A stretch of 64,000 nt of DNA from Methanothrix sp. (GTDB taxonomy: Archaea > Halobacteriota > Methanosarcinia > Methanotrichales > Methanotrichaceae). Below are positions 59,481 through 64,000 of this stretch, in pieces; position 1 is the first letter of the stretch, and every line of letters starts with the position of its first letter. The notes under the pieces are model-generated. The model saw nothing but the letters and a program-made list of their open reading frames with translations. It made no database searches and had not been told where the DNA came from. The DNA lies in the NCBI RefSeq assembly GCF_024518575.1, contig NZ_JANIHG010000002.1, positions 31,771 to 95,770 of the forward strand, in the 5' to 3' direction. The translations under genes and the position numbers were made by a program.

Positions 59481-60699
59481 AGCTCCCATCGAGTATCCTC
59501 TTTTTGAGGATCCCCGCGAGCTTGGCGGCGCGGAGGCGGTCTGACTGTCTTAAAGTCACGGGAATATTGAGACCATCAGGCGATCTTATTGTGCCCATCC
59601 GCGCATGGAAGACATCCGGGCAGAGCACCGAGCAGAGGCCGCAGTTGAAGCACAAGCTCCTGTCTATGCGCAGCGGTCTTTTAATTGCGCCCATCGGGCA
59701 GCTCATCTCTGCGATGCAACTCGTGCAGTCCTTGCATGAGTCTGATCTTGCACGAACAGCGAGATCCACATCCCGCCAGACCTGGGCGTAATCCGCAATC
59801 CATAATGCGGATCGCGTGCTTACGTCCATCACTGGCATCGGGATGGACTCCTCGGGACGCACAACAGCATCAAAGACTGAGGTGCTCAGAACAGGAACCG
59901 GCACAGCCCAGGAGGTTATGCACTCCGGACCTGCAGATGTCACGAATCCGCCCATGAACTCCGGGATCATCTGATGCATGTCAGCGAATCCGGCTAGATT
60001 CGGCCTCTCATGAGTGCTTCTTGTTCCAGTCCCGATAACGAAGCCCTCAGCCCCGTTTATGAGAACGCGCGTTCCGACGCCTATAGTCTCTAGGTGCGGG
60101 TCGTTCTTGAGCGGATTCAGAGAGCCACATCCTGAGAAAGAGGCACCGCTCATGGCCGGGGGAAACGGGATCGCATGGAATATAGTGCTCAGAGCATCTC
60201 TCCCCCTGTTCACGAACGCGGAGTAGTTCATGAAAGCGTGCCTCGTGCCGAAGATCCTGGCATGCGGCATCTCATCGAGGGTGATATCTCTCGATATCTG
60301 GCGCCCATCTGAGGTCTCAACATCAACACAAACGCTTCTTCCAGCAACAAGGTCTCTGAAGAGATGACCTCCCCCGTACCTCCCGTCCCGGTGTGCGGTC
60401 CCGAAGACCATGAGGTCGAGATGCCCCAGACGCTCGTTAGGGCATGGTCCCACATATGCGGGAACGCCATTGATTCTGGCATCCACAGCGCGAGTGAACG
60501 AATCCCTCTCTGCGATCTTGAATGAGAGGACAGCATACGTCCCACTCATCACAGCTCTGGTGGCGGTTGTGACAACATCGACATCCCGGAGCTCGCCGAC
60601 CGCGCCACCGTCCACGAGATCCCTCACCTCCTCAGCGGTGAGCACCGTCGCCTCACCCCTGCGTATTCGCTCGTCTATCTCTGCGATCGATCTTCTCAT
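59443..60699 (-). CDS. COG1900 (DUF39) protein fused to a 2[4Fe-4S] ferredoxin domain, probable ComF
   Basis: 418 residues. Residues 1-330 are the DUF39/COG1900 family: AVDARINGVPAYVGPCPNER near residue 93, RYGGGHLFRDLVAGRSVCVD near 125 and GASFSGCGSLNPLKNDPHLE near 190 with a conserved Cys. Residues 340-390 are a ferredoxin domain: CKDCTSCIAEMSCPMGAI and CFNCGLCSVLCPDVF. Family members insert sulfur into aldehydes (homocysteine formation from aspartate semialdehyde); a member acting on sulfoacetaldehyde would make coenzyme M (proposed ComF). Being convergent with and overlapping comE favours that role. Which of the two reactions it runs is inferred from location. Confidence 0.75.
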   Translation of the reverse strand: MRRSIAEIDERIRRGEATVLTAEEVRDLVDGGAVGELRDVDVVTTATRAVMSGTYAVLSFKIAERDSFTRAVDARINGVPAYVGPCPNERLGHLDLMVFGTAHRDGRYGGGHLFRDLVAGRSVCVDVETSDGRQISRDITLDEMPHARIFGTRHAFMNYSAFVNRGRDALSTIFHAIPFPPAMSGASFSGCGSLNPLKNDPHLETIGVGTRVLINGAEGFVIGTGTRSTHERPNLAGFADMHQMIPEFMGGFVTSAGPECITSWAVPVPVLSTSVFDAVVRPEESIPMPVMDVSTRSALWIADYAQVWRDVDLAVRARSDSCKDCTSCIAEMSCPMGAIKRPLRIDRSLCFNCGLCSVLCPDVFHARMGTIRSPDGLNIPVTLRQSDRLRAAKLAGILKKRILDGSFRISACVERLSP

Positions 60700-60744
60700 G
60701 CAATTTCTGGATATGTGGGAGACCTGGTATTCAGGGTGTCGATC

Positions 60745-60790
60745 TAAAAAAATAACTGATCCAAGAGAATGGCCCCGCCCGTGAGGGCGG
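60745..60790 (-). terminator. hairpin-plus-T-run terminator of the NosD-like gene
   Basis: On the minus strand, CCGCCC-TCAC-GGGCGG (60775-60790) follows the stop codon at once and is followed by TTATTTTTTTAG at about 60743-60754. A typical intrinsic terminator form. Confidence 0.7.
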
Positions 60791-60792
60791 TG

Positions 60793-63522
60793 CTATCGGA
60801 TCTCGAATGTAGTGACCTCCTGTGTCTCGCCCACCTCATTCAGAACTCCCGTGTATGTCTTCACGTTCCCGCCGACCACTGTGCGCACAGTCCATCTGAC
60901 CGGACCGACGTCCTCACAGTCGCTGTAGTAATTGACTCGGACCTTGTAAACGCCAGGCGGCGCGCTGCCAGTCGGCCAGAATATGTTCTCCGGCTTGCCC
61001 ATCTCGAAGTTGGAGCACATGTTGTCGCGGTCGAGCTGGCCTCCTGACGGAACCTGGGGGTTGCTGTAGTATACCACGTCCCCATTCGGATCCTCCACGT
61101 AGAGATCGATGTCTGCGTTCGCATACCACGTCAGTGTGACCTGGACGTCTCCTGTGTGGACCGATGTGGTCCTGCCACTCCTGGCAGAGGTGGCAACAGC
61201 TGACCTGCACGGATATCCTCCAGGAACGCATCTGCTCCTGTCCATGCTTTCTTCAGAGAGATGATCGAACCGCAGCGTCTCCCCCGGATCTATCTGGTAT
61301 ACCTTTGTCGGCTTTGATACAGCATGGCAGCACGGAACGTACATCGGATCTCCTGGGTTCACCTCTGATACGAACAGAAACTCGGTCAGCGTGTACGTAC
61401 CTGCAGGCACCCAGAAGCGCTCTCTGGTCTCGCTTCTCGTGCTTCCAGACGGAACGTCAAATGCCAGTATCAGCCAGTTGCTCGGAGGGGTCCAGGAGAC
61501 CGCCACAGATGGATCGTTGAAGACGACATTCTGTATGCATATGCCGTGCTCTGTGTGCGTCGGAAGAACTCTGCAGCGCTCTTCGCCGGCACAGGGGCTG
61601 TAGTACGGCGGGCTGTTGTAGCGATGCGCATTGATCACTTCGATCCATCCGCCATTTCTTCTCATCCATTCATCAGCACCGCTGACCAGAGCGTAGGGGG
61701 AGAAGTGATCCGTGAATATCGTCACAGTTCTCCCCTCTGGATCGACTGTGCCTGGTATCAGCTCCCATCTTCCAGAGGTAGCGTTGAAGGTCGTCACTCC
61801 TATGATCGTGTTCGGATCAACCCCCTCCGGTATCCTCAGGGTGATCTGCACCGGTCTTTCGAATACCGTACCCTCAGGCCCGAGCTGATACACCTCTCCG
61901 ACTGGAGAGAGGCCTTCCGGTAGCTCGGGTCTCATATCTGTCTTCTCTATGCTGATGACCATCGTCCCAGGAGTGCCATCCTCGTTGGGCGGAATGGATC
62001 CGGCGGGTATATCAACGACAGCACCGCCAAGGGAGACAGACCCGGACTGGCTGCCTGAAAGTGTGGCAGATCCAGTTCCCTCCAGTGGCCTTTCTGGCGG
62101 GCGCTCCTCAGGAATCAAAGGCGATGCAAGCGGGTATCTGTCAACTCCATCACCGCCTGGAATGCTATACGGAGAGTCGCAGATTCCATCGCGGTTCGAG
62201 TCGATGCAGGGATTATCGCTGTAGTAGTTGCCTCTAGATCCATCATCCCATCTGTTGGCGTCGCCTGTACCGAGCTCTGTGGCATTGTAATCATCGTATG
62301 CATCATCACCGATGTTATCTGTGATCAGATTGTTGAATATCAGGTTCCGATTGGACTCATAAACATGTATTCCATCGCCGCCGTTTCTCGATATTCTGTT
62401 TCCGCGGATCGTGTTCTCATTGCATCCGCTCAGGAGGTATATCCCATTGTCATCGTTTTCCTCTATGATATTTGCCTCGATCAGGTTGCTGCCTGAATCG
62501 TACAGCTCAATTCCCTTATCGCATAGCTTTATGCTGTTGTTTCTTATGACGTTGCTGCTGGAGTATACCATCATTCCGGAGTATCCGAGAAAGCCGCCCC
62601 TCGCGTTGATCACGCTCAGGCCCTCAATAGTGACGCCATCCGCAGATATTGTGATGCCATCACCAAGCCTGCCTGCATCTATCACAGGCATACCGATGCC
62701 GTGTATCGTGAGCTTTTTGTCGACGAAGATGTTCTCCCTGTACGTGCCGGGGCTGACCTCGATCGTGTCTCCCTCGGTGGAGGCATTTATGGCGTCCTGG
62801 ATCCGCGAGTACTGCTTACCCACACCAACCGTCAGGATGTTTCTGCTTGCTGGTGCCTGACCTTCTGATACGCCCCTGATGGACCAGATCTTCAGATAAT
62901 CGAATGCGACATGCACCGGCGATTCATCCTGTGTCTCGCCGAAGATATCTATGACTCCAGAGCGGATGCTGCCGTCCTTGCAGCTTCCAACCAAGCGGTC
63001 GTTTATGTATATTGTGAACTCCTCTCCGGATGCCACCACCTTTATTTTGTTCGCATTCGAATCCAATGCATCTGACCTCGTCCAGGGTATGAGATCCGTC
63101 CAAGAGTCATTTTTATGTTTGAAGAAGGCGAACTTGTGATCGGTGTTCAGCACAAGCCTGTAGAAATCGCCGCTCTCCGCATCTCTCCTGAGATTCAGCC
63201 CGAACTCGCTATACTTAGACGCGTCCACCACGTATGCAGTCGTCTCAAGCACGAAATCGCTGAATTCAGTTCCCACAGGTACCTTGGCATTTTTTACTGT
63301 ATAGGTGGTGTTGACGTAGATGTGGTACATGCCATTCATGTAGTCCATCCTGTAGCCCTCTGTGGTCACCCGTGGCCATCCGCTTGATGGATCTGAGAAT
63401 TCATCTGAATAGAGCAGATCTCCTGCCAGCGAATCCGTGTAAGAGCTCTGAGCTGATGATTGTGCACAAAAAATACAAAGCATCATCAGATAAAACATCC
63501 ATAATGGTCTCATATTCATCAT
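60793..63522 (-). CDS. large exported NosD-like right-handed beta-helix protein
   Basis: About 909 residues from ATG 63522; several ATGs are close together. Signal peptide MMNMRPLWMFYLMMLCIFCA. Residues 30-235: LamG-like sugar-binding domain (WTDLIPWTRSDALDSNANKI). Residues 240-470: NosD/PbH1 helix with repeated IRNNSIKLCDKGIELYDSGS-like turns. Residues 495-640: a ZU5-like segment (EGVYQLGPEGTVFERPVQIT style) ending GWIEVINAHRYN. Residues 795-920: DUF2135-like domain (YANADIDLYVEDPNGDVVYY, YKVRVNYYSDC). No anchor at the end, so secreted or S-layer bound. Function likely polysaccharide recognition or processing at the surface. Confidence 0.85.
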   Translation of the reverse strand: MMNMRPLWMFYLMMLCIFCAQSSAQSSYTDSLAGDLLYSDEFSDPSSGWPRVTTEGYRMDYMNGMYHIYVNTTYTVKNAKVPVGTEFSDFVLETTAYVVDASKYSEFGLNLRRDAESGDFYRLVLNTDHKFAFFKHKNDSWTDLIPWTRSDALDSNANKIKVVASGEEFTIYINDRLVGSCKDGSIRSGVIDIFGETQDESPVHVAFDYLKIWSIRGVSEGQAPASRNILTVGVGKQYSRIQDAINASTEGDTIEVSPGTYRENIFVDKKLTIHGIGMPVIDAGRLGDGITISADGVTIEGLSVINARGGFLGYSGMMVYSSSNVIRNNSIKLCDKGIELYDSGSNLIEANIIEENDDNGIYLLSGCNENTIRGNRISRNGGDGIHVYESNRNLIFNNLITDNIGDDAYDDYNATELGTGDANRWDDGSRGNYYSDNPCIDSNRDGICDSPYSIPGGDGVDRYPLASPLIPEERPPERPLEGTGSATLSGSQSGSVSLGGAVVDIPAGSIPPNEDGTPGTMVISIEKTDMRPELPEGLSPVGEVYQLGPEGTVFERPVQITLRIPEGVDPNTIIGVTTFNATSGRWELIPGTVDPEGRTVTIFTDHFSPYALVSGADEWMRRNGGWIEVINAHRYNSPPYYSPCAGEERCRVLPTHTEHGICIQNVVFNDPSVAVSWTPPSNWLILAFDVPSGSTRSETRERFWVPAGTYTLTEFLFVSEVNPGDPMYVPCCHAVSKPTKVYQIDPGETLRFDHLSEESMDRSRCVPGGYPCRSAVATSARSGRTTSVHTGDVQVTLTWYANADIDLYVEDPNGDVVYYSNPQVPSGGQLDRDNMCSNFEMGKPENIFWPTGSAPPGVYKVRVNYYSDCEDVGPVRWTVRTVVGGNVKTYTGVLNEVGETQEVTTFEIR

Positions 63523-63821
63523 ACCATATTTTACCGCAGCATTCCGCATATCATTCCGCATATTAATCTAACCTTAGGTAGTGGGCTCGATTCATAGAAT
63601 AGTTTGTAAGGAATCGCTCTCCAGTGGCATAATTACTCACGGATTCTGAATCTCACATGCGGTTGATCTCAATGATACGAGCCTGCGATCTGACCTTATA
63701 AATTATCCATATTTTATACTGGAACTCATGTATCCAATCGATTGACATCCAGCGGAGAATCGCTCCATAGTCCTCCTAAACATTCATACCCATTGGTATG
63801 AAGCTAGATCGCCTATGAAAC

Positions 63822-63829
63822 TATATAAC
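63822..63829 (+). promoter_or_regulatory. TATA box near the right edge
   Basis: AACTATATAACC at 63820-63831 is a near-consensus archaeal TATA box. Transcription would start at about 63850, just before an RNA segment able to fold into a hairpin at 63871-63910, and about 90 nt before the candidate ATG at 63941. Confidence 0.6.
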
Positions 63830-63940
63830 CTTTTGTAGGGGTCAGCCGGATGATCGGGTGAATTGTCTGAGCTGGCGTCCATTTCCGACTGGAAGGCTCG
63901 GACGGCCAGCCAGAAATCTGTGTTTCCTGACATAGCACAA

Positions 63941-64000
63941 TGAATATCGCTCATGCCGCAGCTCTTCTGGTAAATGATCCTATCGTTACGGTTGAACTTG
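63941..64000 (+). CDS. possible start of a gene running off the right edge
   Basis: From ATG 63941 the frame reads MNIAHAAALLVNDPIVTVEL to the edge without a stop. The ATG overlaps the TGA (CAATGA) of a 26-codon frame starting at TTG 63863 (MSELASISDWKARTASQKSV...), so the two could be coupled, or the segment could be a leader region. No family is recognised from 20 residues. Confidence 0.3.

Larger units (their letters stand above)
63523..64000. other. 478-nt region up to the right edge
   Basis: Contains the NosD-like promoter on the minus side (TTAATATGC near 63560). Further right a plus-strand TATA box at 63822, a GC-rich imperfect hairpin GCTGGCGTCC/GGACGGCCAGC at 63871-63910, and short plus-strand frames. 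The content of the last 150 nt is unresolved. Confidence 0.4.

Noticed and set aside
63582..63595. 14-nt match GTGGGCTCGATTCA with position 25799-25812
   Set aside because: Too short, not extended on either side, and no tRNA-like folding around either copy.
63850..63870. C/D box small RNA at the right edge
   Set aside because: GATGATC and CTGA are near a C and a D box, but the C box is imperfect and no second box pair or terminal stem is present.

Overview
This window reads as chromosomal DNA of a methanogenic archaeon. It carries archaeal information-processing genes (family B DNA polymerase, Hef, Pus10, Trm1, Sm-like protein, L37e, L21e, the L11-L1-P0-P1 operon, RNA polymerase subunit F), the methanopterin enzyme MptA, an F420-dependent NADP reductase, both sulfopyruvate decarboxylase subunits for coenzyme M synthesis, the archaeal CoA route, and methanogen-restricted families (DUF1890, DUF1894, DUF2551). 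Its many TTG/GTG starts, TATA-type promoters close to start codons, and gene content fit a Methanothrix (Methanosaeta) species such as M. thermophila. That assignment is an inference from gene content, not a database match.

Layout. 0-5 kb: a pterin-binding protein start cut by the left edge, mptA, an HDAC-like hydrolase, and an exported thioredoxin/CcdA pair. 5-8.5 kb: the conserved archaeal block pus10-rpl21e-rpoF-DUF655-ksgA and an intron-containing tRNA-Ser. 8.5-13 kb: an amidohydrolase, a Prx6 peroxiredoxin, a shrunken IS200/IS605 relic, a ferredoxin and a TauE exporter behind a perfect palindrome. 13-16 kb: nusG-rpl11-rpl1-rplP0-rpl12, with a promoter at one end and a hairpin terminator at the other. 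16-25 kb: zinc ribbon, second HDAC-like protein, Trm1, F420 reductase, ADP-dependent sugar kinase, DUF362 ferredoxin, nitroreductase, PurB. 25.3-26 kb is a gene-poor gap with a 116-bp MITE and a 36-nt direct repeat. PolB follows. 28.8-35 kb: a radical SAM enzyme, the CoA operon coaBC-pok-pps, tRNA-Met with intron, a TRAM protein and HisF. 35-36.6 kb: ArsM and a graveyard of transposase fragments. 36.6-42 kb: two radical SAM enzymes, UspA with a tiny membrane protein, PurE, PaaK-like ligase. 42-46.3 kb: second MITE copy, the nadX-DUF1890-DUF1894-moaD-moaE-cutA-ykgJ run, and divergent nadC. 46.3-52.2 kb: a CARDB surface protein beside a CetZ-like tubulin GTPase, class II photolyase, inorganic pyrophosphatase, and two paralogous small zinc proteins. 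52.5-57.2 kb: PUA protein, Sm-like/L37e/PurF, Hef. 57.6-64 kb: TPR lipobox-free exported protein, comD-comE with a convergent COG1900-ferredoxin gene, a large NosD-like secreted protein, and an unresolved right edge.

The most interesting items are a set of decayed IS200/IS605 (TnpB) elements whose conserved right ends resemble omega-RNA scaffolds, two near-identical 116-bp MITEs with 16-bp inverted ends and 8-bp target duplications, the CetZ-like GTPase with an exported partner, the duplicated WxEC small zinc-protein family, the coenzyme M cluster with a likely final-step enzyme, and a 38-aa membrane protein following UspA. No CRISPR-Cas, integrase or intact transposase is visible.
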